Assembly: GCF_000426605.1 (NCBI RefSeq)
Contig: NZ_AUFR01000007.1
Coordinates: 62,001-126,000 of the forward strand
DNA: 64,000 nucleotides
DNA from: Propionibacterium acidifaciens DSM 21887
GTDB taxonomy: Bacteria > Actinomycetota > Actinomycetes > Propionibacteriales > Propionibacteriaceae
Direction: 5' to 3'
Shown here: positions 51,172 to 59,390 of the stretch, piece after piece
Layout: each line of letters opens with the position of its first letter
Position numbering within the stretch: position 1 is the first letter of the stretch
Notes under the pieces: generated by a model
What the model was told of the DNA's origin: nothing
Seen by the model: the letters and a program-made list of their open reading frames with translations, nothing else
Database searches by the model: none
Made by a program: the position numbers and the translations under genes

Positions 51172-52578
51172 TCATCGGCGCCGGTCGGTGGTCAGCCCGG
51201 CGATGGTCGCCAGCGCCCTGTCGAGGGTCGTGCGGTCGCGGGCCACGGGGAGCCGCAAATGCGTCCGGTGGGATCCGTGGGCCGAGAAGTTCGGTCCGGC
51301 CGAGATGAGGAGACCAGCCTGTTTCGCCCGTTCGGCGAGGGCCGCGGCGTCCTCGCCGGTGTCGATCCACAGAGCCGCGCCGCCGTCGACGGGCGGCCAC
51401 GTCCAGCGGGGGAGGTGCTCGTGGAGGAGCCCCTCGGCAATGGATCTGGCGACGGAGAGCATCGCTGCGCGTTCGCGCCGCGCCTCGTCCGCGCGTTCGA
51501 GCAGGCGGACGGCGATCAACTGGTCGATGACCGAGGTGCTCAGGTCGACGGCCTTGCGCGCCTCGAGAAGGGTCCGCACCCGGGAGCGGGACGTCCTGAT
51601 CCACCCCACGCGGATTCCGCCCCAGAAGAGCTTCGACAGGCTCCCGATCGAGACGAGCCGGTCGTCCGGGAGGAGCCCCGCAAGCGTCCGCCCGGGGCGG
51701 CCCTCGAGGGTGAGGTCGTAGGAGCAGCAGTCCTCGACGGCGAGGGTGCGGCCGCCGGCGAGCGCCGAGGCGAGCCGGCGGCGCCTGGCCGGGTCCGTCG
51801 CGAGGCCGGTGGGGTTGTGGACGCCGGTCTGGAGATAGGCCAGCACCGGCCTCTTCGCCAGGGCCTGCTCGAGGAGGGGCAGGTTGATGCCGTGCCGCTC
51901 GAAGGGCACGCTCCTCATCCGGGCCCCTCTCGTCCGGAGGGTCTCCAGCGCGCCGCGATAGCTGGGATCCTCGACGACCACCTCGTCCCCGGCGGTCAGA
52001 TAGGTGCCGAACACCAGGGACGTCGCGTGCTGGGCGCCGCTGGTCACCACGATCTGGTCCGGCGCCGTCGCCACCCCGTCGCGGCTCAGCCGCTCCGCGA
52101 TGGCCGTCCGCAGGGCGGGCAGCCCCGCCGGGAAGTAGCCGTTGGTGGGCAGATAGTCGTGGAGGGCGTCGAAGCGGATCTGCCCCATCACCTCACGGGC
52201 CACCGCGGAGGCCGGGAGGGCGCCGCTCGACAGGTCGATCCGCCGGCGGGACTCGTCCGAGAAGGAGAACAGGCGCCCGGTCAGGTTCGCGCCCGGGGCG
52301 CTCGGCTCGGCGCGCACCCTCGAACCCGATCCCGTCCGGGTCAGCAGTCGTCCCCGCTGTTCGAGGAGCCCGTAGGCGCTCGTGACGGTGCCGCGAGCGA
52401 TGCCCAGCTGCCGGGCGAGCTCGCGCTGGGCGGGCAGGGCCGTGCCCGCCGGGATCATGTTCGCGTCGATGAGTTCGGCGATCCCGTCCGCGAGCGCCGA
52501 GGACAGGGGGCCCCTGCCGTCCTGCCATGGCCCCAGCATCGCCGACAGCTCCGCGGCGGTGCGACTGATGACTGCCAT
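51172..52578 (-). CDS. MocR-type GntR/aminotransferase-fold transcription regulator
   Basis: A 468-residue PLP-binding regulator. A GntR winged helix covers about 25-90 (LPAQRELARQLGIARGTVTSAYGLLEQRG). A class I aminotransferase domain covers about 112-460 with VVTSGAQHATSLVFGTYL, EDPSYRGA, HNPTG, VEDCCSYDLT and the PLP lysine K316 in SIGSLSKLFWGG. It binds a PLP adduct of some amine and controls neighbouring genes (established for PdxR and GabR). It is divergent from the Tm-1-like/PEP-hydrolase pair, its most likely target. Confidence 0.9.
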   Translation of the reverse strand: MAVISRTAAELSAMLGPWQDGRGPLSSALADGIAELIDANMIPAGTALPAQRELARQLGIARGTVTSAYGLLEQRGRLLTRTGSGSRVRAEPSAPGANLTGRLFSFSDESRRRIDLSSGALPASAVAREVMGQIRFDALHDYLPTNGYFPAGLPALRTAIAERLSRDGVATAPDQIVVTSGAQHATSLVFGTYLTAGDEVVVEDPSYRGALETLRTRGARMRSVPFERHGINLPLLEQALAKRPVLAYLQTGVHNPTGLATDPARRRRLASALAGGRTLAVEDCCSYDLTLEGRPGRTLAGLLPDDRLVSIGSLSKLFWGGIRVGWIRTSRSRVRTLLEARKAVDLSTSVIDQLIAVRLLERADEARRERAAMLSVARSIAEGLLHEHLPRWTWPPVDGGAALWIDTGEDAAALAERAKQAGLLISAGPNFSAHGSHRTHLRLPVARDRTTLDRALATIAGLTTDRRR

Positions 52579-52609
52579 GGGTCAAGTCTTCTCCCCGCCG
52601 CGATCCGCG

Positions 52610-52638
52610 AACGGACCAATTGCTCCCAACCGGCCCAT
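52610..52638. promoter_or_regulatory. Candidate MocR operator (direct repeats)
   Basis: AACGGACCAAT (52610-52620) and AACCGGCCCAT (52628-52638) are direct repeats 18 bp apart in the 122-bp divergent intergenic region. MocR proteins characteristically bind direct repeats; placement fits, but no binding is proven. Confidence 0.35.
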
Positions 52639-52700
52639 CGCCGTGACGGCCTCCGCCCCTAGAGTCGTGGGCATGGTGCGGATCACGAAGGAGTGAGAGC

Positions 52701-53933
52701 ATGGCGGTTGTCCTGCTTGTGGGCACGCTCGACACCAAGGCCGAGGAGTACGCCTGGCTGCGTGAACGGTTGCGCGAGCACGGCGTCGGGACGTGCATGA
52801 TGGACGTGGGCTCCTTCTCGAGGAGTCCGATGGCCGATGTCACCTCGGACGAGGTGATCGTGGCGGCCGGGGAGGACCCCGAGGAGTTGAGGGCGGCCCG
52901 CGACCGCGGACGGTCGATGGCGACGATGTCGCGCGGGGCGGCGGTCCTCGCCCGCGCGATGGCCGGGGAGGGACGCATCCAGGGTCTGCTCGGGGTGGGC
53001 GGCTCCGGTGGCAGCTCGGTCGTCGGGGCCGTGATGCAGGCGCTGCCGATCGGTCTGCCCAAACTGCTCGTCTCGACGATGGCGTCGGGGGACGTGAGGC
53101 CCTACGTCGGCGACGTGGACGCGACGATCATGTACTCGGTGGTGGACATCGCCGGCGTCAACGACGTCTCGGCGCCGATCCTCGGCAATGCGTGCGCCGG
53201 CATCGCCGCGATGGCCCGGGCCTGCGAGAGGCGCCGGAGCGAACCCGTTGACGCCGACCGGCCGCCGGTCGTGGCCATCACGATGTTCGGGCTCACCACG
53301 CCCGCCGCGGACGAGGCCCGCGAGCGCCTGAACGAGCTGGGCTACGAGGTCCTCGTCTTCCACGCCACCGGCGCCGGCGGGCGCGCCATGGAGAGGCTCG
53401 TCGAGTCCGGTCTCGTGACGGGCGTCCTCGACCTCACGACCACGGAGCTCGCGGACGAGCTCGTCGGGGGCGTGCTCAGCGCCGGCCCCCACCGGCTGGA
53501 GAGGGCGGGGGCCCTGGGCGTCCCACAGGTCGTGAGCCTCGGGGCCCTGGACATGGTCAACTTCGGACCGAGGAGCACCGTTCCCGAGAGGTTCGGCGGC
53601 CGGACCTTCCTCGTCCACAACCCGACGGTCACTCTCATGCGGACCACGCCGGACGAGATGGCCGAGCTGGGGCGCCGGATCGCCCACAAGCTCGCCGCGT
53701 CGAACGGCCCGGTCCGGCTGCACATTCCGCTGCGGGGCCTCTCCGGCATCGACGTCGAGGGCGGCCCCTTCCGCGACGAGGGCGCGGACGAGCGGCTCTT
53801 CGACGCCCTGCGCGAGGGGCTGGCGGGCAGCGACGTCGTCGTGGTCGAGAAGGACCAGACGATCAACGACCCGGGTTTCGGCCGTGACATGGCCGAGGCC
53901 CTCGATGAACTCATCAAGAACTCCGAGCACTGA
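52701..53933 (+). CDS. Tm-1-like ATP-binding domain protein (UPF0261)
   Basis: A 410-residue member of the Tm-1/UPF0261 family: starts VLLVGTLDTKAEEYAWLRE, has LLGVGGSGGSSVVGAVMQALPIGLPKLLVSTMASGD, IMYSVVDIAGVNDVS, and MTTP-like ITMFGLTTPAADEARERL. In tomato the homologous N-terminal domain binds ATP and inhibits tobamovirus replication; the bacterial role is unknown. It is followed after nine bases by a PEP-hydrolase-like TIM barrel, the partner to which it is fused in eukaryotes. AAGGAG lies 8 bp before ATG. Confidence 0.88.
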   Translation: MAVVLLVGTLDTKAEEYAWLRERLREHGVGTCMMDVGSFSRSPMADVTSDEVIVAAGEDPEELRAARDRGRSMATMSRGAAVLARAMAGEGRIQGLLGVGGSGGSSVVGAVMQALPIGLPKLLVSTMASGDVRPYVGDVDATIMYSVVDIAGVNDVSAPILGNACAGIAAMARACERRRSEPVDADRPPVVAITMFGLTTPAADEARERLNELGYEVLVFHATGAGGRAMERLVESGLVTGVLDLTTTELADELVGGVLSAGPHRLERAGALGVPQVVSLGALDMVNFGPRSTVPERFGGRTFLVHNPTVTLMRTTPDEMAELGRRIAHKLAASNGPVRLHIPLRGLSGIDVEGGPFRDEGADERLFDALREGLAGSDVVVVEKDQTINDPGFGRDMAEALDELIKNSEH

Positions 53934-53942
53934 GGAGGAACA

Positions 53943-54779
53943 ATGTCGTCACGTCACGAGATCCTGGATGGTTTCCGTCGTCAGGTCGCCGAGGGCAGGC
54001 CCGTCATCGGCGGTGGTGCGGGCACCGGCATCTCCGCGAAGTCCGCCGAGGCCGGCGGCATCGACCTGCTCATCATCTACAACTCGGGGCGCTTCCGCAT
54101 GGCCGGTCGCGGCTCCCTGTCCGGGCTGCTCGCCTACGGCGACGCCAATGCCATCGTCATGGAGATGGCCAACGAGGTCCTGCCCGTGGTCAAGCGCACC
54201 CCGGTGCTGGCCGGCGTCAACGGCACCGATCCATTCCGCGTCATGCCCCACTTCCTCAGGCAGGTCAAGGAGATCGGCTTCGCCGGCGTGCAGAACTTCC
54301 CGACCGTCGGGCTCATCGACGGGGTCTTCCGTGCGAACCTCGAGGAGACCGGCATGGGCTACGGCCACGAGGTCGACATGATCCGCATGGCCCACGAGCT
54401 CGACCTCATCACCTCGCCCTACGTCTTCGACGAGGAGCAGGCCGCCGACATGGCCCGGGCGGGCGCCGACATCCTCGTGCCCCACATGGGCCTGACCACC
54501 TCGGGCACGATCGGCGCGAAGACGGCCATCACCCTCGAGGAGGCGGCAGTGAAGGTCCAGACCCTGGCCGACGCCGCGCGCAGGGTCAACCCCGACATCC
54601 TCTGCCTGTGCCACGGCGGGCCCATCGCGAACCCCGAGGACGCCCAGTACGTCCTCGACCACACCGAGGGCATCACCGGATTCTACGGGGCCAGCTCGGT
54701 GGAGCGCTTCCCCACCGAGACCGGCATCAAGGAGCAGACCGAGAGGTTCAAGGCGATCACCTTCACGAAGCAGGGGTGA
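53943..54779 (+). CDS. PEP-hydrolase-family TIM-barrel protein
   Basis: A 278-residue protein of the phosphoenolpyruvate hydrolase-like family (Tm-1 C-terminal half). Landmarks: [74 protein letters not shown] and [12 protein letters not shown]. Family annotation as hydrolase is weak; it may be an aldolase- or isomerase-like enzyme on a 2-oxo or phosphoenol compound (inference). GAGGAA precedes the ATG. It forms a two-gene operon with the Tm-1-like gene. Confidence 0.87.
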   Translation: MSSRHEILDGFRRQVAEGRPVIGGGAGTGISAKSAEAGGIDLLIIYNSGRFRMAGRGSLSGLLAYGDANAIVMEMANEVLPVVKRTPVLAGVNGTDPFRVMPHFLRQVKEIGFAGVQNFPTVGLIDGVFRANLEETGMGYGHEVDMIRMAHELDLITSPYVFDEEQAADMARAGADILVPHMGLTTSGTIGAKTAITLEEAAVKVQTLADAARRVNPDILCLCHGGPIANPEDAQYVLDHTEGITGFYGASSVERFPTETGIKEQTERFKAITFTKQG

Positions 54780-54795
54780 CGGCCGGCGGACCGGG

Positions 54796-54828
54796 GCGGC
54801 GGGGGCGGGCCGGGCTCGTCCCCGCCGC
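54796..54828 (+). terminator. Possible hairpin after the PEP-hydrolase-like gene
   Basis: GCGGCGGGG (54796-54804) and CCCCGCCGC (54820-54828) are complementary 9-bp arms with a 15-base loop, 17 bp after the stop codon. Confidence 0.4.
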
Positions 54829-54899
54829 TGTTCGTCGGTCCTCATCCCCGACGCCCGGCGGTTCCGAGGCACGAGGATCAGGGTTCATCGGGGCCGTGC

Positions 54900-56426
54900 T
54901 CAGGCGGCCCGGTCCCCCAGTCTCCTGCGCTCGGTCTCGACCGTCTGTTCGTTCAATGTGCGCTGGTCCATGAGGAAGCGTCTCCTGCGCTCGGCCTCCT
55001 TCGTGGGAAGGAGATGCTGGAATGCAGCGGCGAACACGGTCTGGAGGATTGTCAGGGTGATGAACGAGATGAGGAACCAGTGGGCATGCCCGGTGAGTGC
55101 TATGGGTAAGCACAGGGTGAAAGATGACAGGACAGAGGACGAGACAGCTGGCAAGAACATCACAGCCCAACGGGGCGGCTTGTCGTCGTACATCTTGGTG
55201 AACCACCGTGCTCGTGCCAAGTTTCTCGTGGAGTAGGCGAGAAAGAACAGCATGATACCCAGAGAAATTAGGGGTAAAGCCATGGTCAGTTTCACCGAAT
55301 GCCTGATCGCATGAGTGCAAACAAAGGCGAAGCAGAGGATGACAACAGTAACGGCGGCGAAGATGACCAGGAATCCCACGCTGAGTGCCTGATGGAACAG
55401 GTGCTCGAGCTTCTCCAAGAATGATCGATGCACCGGTTCACTCGATGTCGACTGGTCCTCGGAGAGCAGCGCATCGATTCTCCCGATGGTCTTCTCGGCC
55501 TTGTGAAGGTTCCGACGCCGCTCGTCGACAACGATGTTGGTCAGGGTCGGCGGAAGGAGGGCGAACAGGATGATCATGACGCTGGAGATGACGCCGTAGA
55601 TTGAGACCCCGACCTCCGTTGAGGATGAATGAGGCATCGAGAGGATGGACAGGGTGGCCACAGTGAAACTGGCGATGTGGATCGCCCTGTTCAGGAAGAG
55701 CTGGCGGCCGCGGTCCTCGAGGGACGCCGATCGCCCGTCTCCGGTGAGAATCGGTATGGAGAACAATCCGATGACCAGTGTCATCATCGGAAGCGTCAGG
55801 GGGGTGAGATCGCCGAGGAATCCCGCTATTCGCGCCCAAGTTTGCGCGAAGCCAGCCACTGTGAACGGGGCAGGTGGTCCCGCGATCCAGTGGACGAGCA
55901 TGGTGACAGCGAATCCGGCGGTCAGGATGATGGCTGCGTACAGGACATAAATTATCGTCAAGTCGTGCAGGATGCGGTAGGCGCCAGAGCCCTGAGCTGC
56001 CGCTGACGGGGACGGGTCTTCAGACGACGGGTCTCCGGTGCTCCGTCGGTCCCGATGAACGAAATGTCTCAGCACGATGGGTTCCGCCGAGTTCCCGTGG
56101 AGCTCACGTAATGCCTGGTTCGCGCAACGAAGGTCTGAGTCGACCGAACTGGTACTGTCCGCGGGAAGCTCAACTCGTGCCAGGGCCGAGGTCATGCACG
56201 CCACCCTCTGGGAGGCCAGAGCGCGAAGTCTCTTGTCCGGCGCTTCACGGTGCGGGAGTGCCTGGATCCTCCACAGGAGGACGCGGACCGCGCTCGCGGT
56301 GCTCATCGGGTGCTGGCAGTCGGGCCTCCCCGCTTGGTCGAGACATGTCATCGCCTCGGCGACTTCTGGTGAACTCATGTCACGGACGATCTGTCTCCAC
56401 TGCCGGTTCAAGGTTGCGTTCATCAT
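54900..56426 (-). CDS. Uncharacterised multi-pass membrane protein
   Basis: A 508-residue orphan. The N-terminal 150 residues are soluble and charged. About eight hydrophobic helices follow, for example IIYVLYAAIILTAGFAVTMLV, LTLPMMTLVIGLFSIPIL, VISSVMIILFALLPPTL, FLVIFAAVTVVILCFAFV, LPLISLGIMLFFLAYS and LISFITLTILQTVFAAAF. A cytosolic loop at about 300-345 (DERRRNLHKAEKTIGRIDALLSED) and a charged C-terminal coil (EAERRRRFLMDQRTLNEQTVETERRR) complete it. Base composition is clearly less GC-rich than the core genes. It borders the Panacea-Doc and Type ISP loci, so a role in defence is possible but unproven. Confidence 0.65.
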   Translation of the reverse strand: MMNATLNRQWRQIVRDMSSPEVAEAMTCLDQAGRPDCQHPMSTASAVRVLLWRIQALPHREAPDKRLRALASQRVACMTSALARVELPADSTSSVDSDLRCANQALRELHGNSAEPIVLRHFVHRDRRSTGDPSSEDPSPSAAAQGSGAYRILHDLTIIYVLYAAIILTAGFAVTMLVHWIAGPPAPFTVAGFAQTWARIAGFLGDLTPLTLPMMTLVIGLFSIPILTGDGRSASLEDRGRQLFLNRAIHIASFTVATLSILSMPHSSSTEVGVSIYGVISSVMIILFALLPPTLTNIVVDERRRNLHKAEKTIGRIDALLSEDQSTSSEPVHRSFLEKLEHLFHQALSVGFLVIFAAVTVVILCFAFVCTHAIRHSVKLTMALPLISLGIMLFFLAYSTRNLARARWFTKMYDDKPPRWAVMFLPAVSSSVLSSFTLCLPIALTGHAHWFLISFITLTILQTVFAAAFQHLLPTKEAERRRRFLMDQRTLNEQTVETERRRLGDRAA

Positions 56427-57118
56427 GCGTCGGTCTGGCCCCTCCCCTCAGGCCCATGCAGTTCTGCATCGTGGAAGGTCATCATGTTGCCGGGGTTCCA
56501 GCTGGCATGACCCTCATCATGCAGCCTGCGTGGGCCCGCGCCTTGGAGTCGCAGCAGAGGCCCGGGAGAACTGGGGGTGCCCCTCGCCTGTCAGCATCCC
56601 TTCAGCCCTTGGAACCGATGCAATGGGTGGCTCATGCTCGTTCACAGCAGAGGGCATCTGCGCTCTGGTCGGTCAGGGACGTATGCAGAACGGTTGCCGT
56701 CACCGGGGTTCGCAAGGACGCCGGACCCAGACCTGGTGCGGAGGCGACGTGGGGGAACGGGCGTGCGAGGGTTCTCCGGGCCAGGATCACTGCTGGGGAG
56801 CTGGCCGCTCTGAGCGCGGCTGCTGGCCGCCGAGGGCTGCCGGTGCTCACCCTGGCCAAAGGCAAGATGATCCTGCGTGGGCGGTGTCGGGCTCCGGCTC
56901 GGAGCCGGTGATCGTCCGGAGGCGTGCCGATCTGGTGACGCCGGCGGCGGTGACTCGTGGTTCGGGTCCAAGAGGCACCGTGAGCGCTGGGCCGTACGAT
57001 GTGCGGGTCGCTCTCACTCTGTTGCTCAGGACGCTGAAGGACGTTGTCGAAGAGTGAGGACTCACGGAATGTGGGTCGTCTGCGCTAGCGTTGAAGCGAT
57101 CACGGGGAGGTGGACGAG
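56427..57118. other. Gene-free or decayed interval
   Basis: No frame here has a convincing start, ribosome site and protein-like composition. A piece near 56760-56910 reads RARITAGELAALSAAAGRRGLPVL, which could be debris of a small DNA-binding or antitoxin-like gene broken by frameshifts. It lies directly upstream of the Panacea gene and probably includes its promoter. Confidence 0.4.
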
Positions 57119-57673
57119 ATGCGAGAGTCAACTGTTGACCGCGCGATGGCCGCTGCGCAGACCATCAATGCCCTGAGCCGGGTGTTCGGCGAGATGCAGG
57201 CCCAGAAGCTCGTCTACTACGCCCAGGCGTGGTCCTTGGTGTGGGACGGTCGTCCGCTCTTCTCCAACCGGATCGAGGCGTGGCAGATGGGTCCTGTGGT
57301 CCCCTCCCTGCGTCATGCTCTTCATGTGATCCAGCAGGCGCCTCCTGCCGGAGTGTTCACCGCCTCTGAGGAGGCCACTCTCGACGCAGTGACCGGCTAC
57401 TACGGTGCCATGGGCGGCAGCGCGTTGGGCGAGCTGACCCATCGCGAAGGGCCGTGGCGCGAGGTGTGGGGCGACAGACCACGAGACGCTCAGTGCAGCG
57501 ACCCGATCCCCCTCGACGCGATGCGCAGGTTCTACACGCGCATGGCCCTGCGGGGGGAGGGGCCGCGACGCCCCATGACGCCCACGGTGGAGGCCTCTGA
57601 TGGGGCGATTGAGCGGATCGCCGCTGACACCTCGCGCCGCTGGGCCAAGACGCTGGCCATCCTCGGCTCGTGA
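57119..57673 (+). CDS. Panacea-domain (SocA-like, DUF4065) antitoxin
   Basis: A 184-residue protein with the Panacea signature: VFGEMQAQKLVYYAQAWSLVWDGRPLFSNRIEAWQMGPVVPSLRHAL (conserved KL-YY-Q, EAW-GPV-P). Panacea proteins act as antitoxins neutralising unrelated toxins. The start is ATG 57119, eight bases after GGGGAGG; a GTG at 57110 lies in the ribosome site. The C-terminal extension (about 130-184) is charged. It overlaps the next gene by GTGA, a classic toxin-antitoxin layout. Confidence 0.85.
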   Translation: MRESTVDRAMAAAQTINALSRVFGEMQAQKLVYYAQAWSLVWDGRPLFSNRIEAWQMGPVVPSLRHALHVIQQAPPAGVFTASEEATLDAVTGYYGAMGGSALGELTHREGPWREVWGDRPRDAQCSDPIPLDAMRRFYTRMALRGEGPRRPMTPTVEASDGAIERIAADTSRRWAKTLAILGS

Positions 57674-58053
57674 CCGTCGAGATCACTTGGGAGCAGTGTC
57701 AACGGATCTACTCCCAGCAGGTGCACGCAGGGCTGCTCCTTGATGAAGGGAAACTTCGGGGCGCCCTGTGTGCACCATTTCTCGGATTCGACGGCCATGA
57801 GGCCCATCCGACGCTGCCCGGCAAGGCCGCGAAGCTCATCGCGGCCGTCGCGACAGCTCACGCCTACCGTGACGGCAACAAGCGGCTCGCCTGGCACCTC
57901 GGCGTCGCCTTCTTGGAACTGAATGGGCTCTTGGTCGTTGCCGAACAGGAGGACGCCGCGAACGCCGTCCTGATGGTCGTCATGAACGTGTGGCGGAACG
58001 AGGAACTCGCTGAATGGCTCATCGAGCACACCGAGATGATCCGAGCCGAGTAG
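57670..58053 (+). CDS. Doc/Fic-family toxin
   Basis: A 127-residue Doc-like protein. The Fic core is HAYRDGNKRLA at residues 64-74, matching HxFx(D/N)GNKR with Tyr in place of Phe. Catalytic H64, D68, N70, K71 and R72 are all present, so activity is expected. Phage P1 Doc phosphorylates EF-Tu and halts translation; Fic relatives AMPylate. The size equals Doc (126). The start is GTG inside the stop of the Panacea gene. Confidence 0.87.
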   Translation: MTVEITWEQCQRIYSQQVHAGLLLDEGKLRGALCAPFLGFDGHEAHPTLPGKAAKLIAAVATAHAYRDGNKRLAWHLGVAFLELNGLLVVAEQEDAANAVLMVVMNVWRNEELAEWLIEHTEMIRAE

Positions 58054-58091
58054 CTGCGGGCTGCACTCCTGCTGACTTGTCGATGTCTTGA

Positions 58092-58137
58092 GACTTGTTC
58101 ACGGCATCCTCGGATGACGCTCTGACCAGGGGCGGGG
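58092..58137. repeat. 45-46 bp dispersed repeat, copy 2
   Basis: GACTTGTTCACGGCATCC, 13 diverged bases, then GACCAGGGGCGG; partner of 51093-51137. It lies between the Doc stop and the end of the Type ISP gene. Confidence 0.7.
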
Positions 58138-58214
58138 ACCGTGGTCTGACCTCTATCCTCTATGAATGAGCCTTCTTCTTGTGCGGCGCAGGAATGGGAC
58201 GGGACCAGAGCGGA

Positions 58215-59390
58215 TCACAGCGGAAGTTCGGGAAGTGAGCGGATGATCCTCATCGTCTCGACGGAGACGCGGGTGACGCGCTTGACGAGGTCGATGATGT
58301 AGCGGGGGTCGTCGTGCTCACGGCACCAGTCGTTCGGATCGTTGACGATGCCCGAGTCCTTGTCGGTTCTCACTCGGTAGCGGTCGATGAGCCACTCGAG
58401 GCCAGAGCGAGAGCCGAGCATGTACTCGTTCGCCTCGGCCGGGATGTCGCTGAGGGTGAGATGGGTGTTGTAGACGATGGCCTTCTTCGTCTGCTTGTCC
58501 TGCCATCTCATCTTCTGCACCCGGTAAAGATCCCCGTCATCGACCCCGAACGGATGAGTCGACTCGTGCAGCGGGTAGGGGTCGACAGACTCGTAGTTCA
58601 TGTGCAGATCGGCGAGCCGTCTGCCGGTCTCGGCGAAGGTGCCGAAGTCATTCCTGCTGGCAGCAAGCGGGATCCGAGGAAGCATCCGCTTCAGGTCGGC
58701 GGCGAAGGTGTTGCGGTACTGCGGCGAGTGCAGCACTGCGTAGACATAATAAAAAATGTCGTCCTTGCTCACTTGGGGTCCGAAGGCCGATTGATAGATG
58801 GCGAGAATCTCATCGGTGATGTTGTCGACGCGGCGGTAGCCGTTGATGACGGGCCCCTCGACCGGCGGAAGGAAGAGGGCGGTGTCATCCTCGACCTTCT
58901 CATAGGTCCAGCGGGGGAAGAACTGAGCCGTGTATGTGTAGGTTGCAACATCCGGGAGAGAATCTTGCATCAAAACAGCGAAACTCGCATGAGGGTGAGG
59001 TGCAATTACTCCGAACCCGTAATTCTCATGCGCTGGTGTGGGGAAGATCTCCTCGAGCCGGTAGACCATGTCGTTGAACGGTCGGTCGAAGTATCCGTAC
59101 TGCGCCGTGAAGGGGCGGTACGAGGCCCGGTAGATGCGCTCCGGTCTGAACTCATGACGTCGTCCTCGTGCGGCGTCGTTGATGAGACCGCGGCTCCAGC
59201 TGATCCTCGTGGGGTCCTTGTCCAGACGATCCTCGTCGCCCTCGCAGGTCAGCGCCTCGCTGTTGTACGCGGAGATCATCGCGCGCATGGTGCGTTCGAG
59301 TTTCGTGCGGCTGAAGTTGTAGCACCAGGCGTCACGATTGGTCTTCAGTCCTGCTGAGAATAGACGAAATATCGGTGGTTGTGATTCATT
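58215..59390 (-). pseudogene. Type ISP restriction-modification gene, C-terminal part after frameshift
   Basis: This frame is open from 59390 to a stop at 58215 (392 codons). It begins NESQPPIFRLFSAGLKTNRDAWCYNFSRTKLE, which continues the larger fragment exactly where that one ends. It is the end of the methyltransferase and target-recognition region of Type ISP enzymes (RPFTAQYGYFDRPFNDMVYRLEEIFPT, DIFYYVYAVLHSPQYRNTFAADLKRMLPRIPL). An in-frame ATG at 59288 could start a separate product, but no good ribosome site was seen. Together the two parts give about 1,600 residues, the normal length of LlaGI/LlaBIII-type proteins. Confidence 0.85.

Noticed and set aside
56077-57057. A 326-codon plus-strand frame opposite the start of the membrane protein and upstream of the Panacea gene
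   Set aside because: Mixed Ser/Arg/Trp/Cys composition, no family signature, and the first part is antisense to a gene with clear membrane helices.
51093-58137. Treating the segment between the two 45-46 bp repeats as an integrative element
   Set aside because: No integrase, transposase or tRNA end was found at either side, and the repeats are imperfect.
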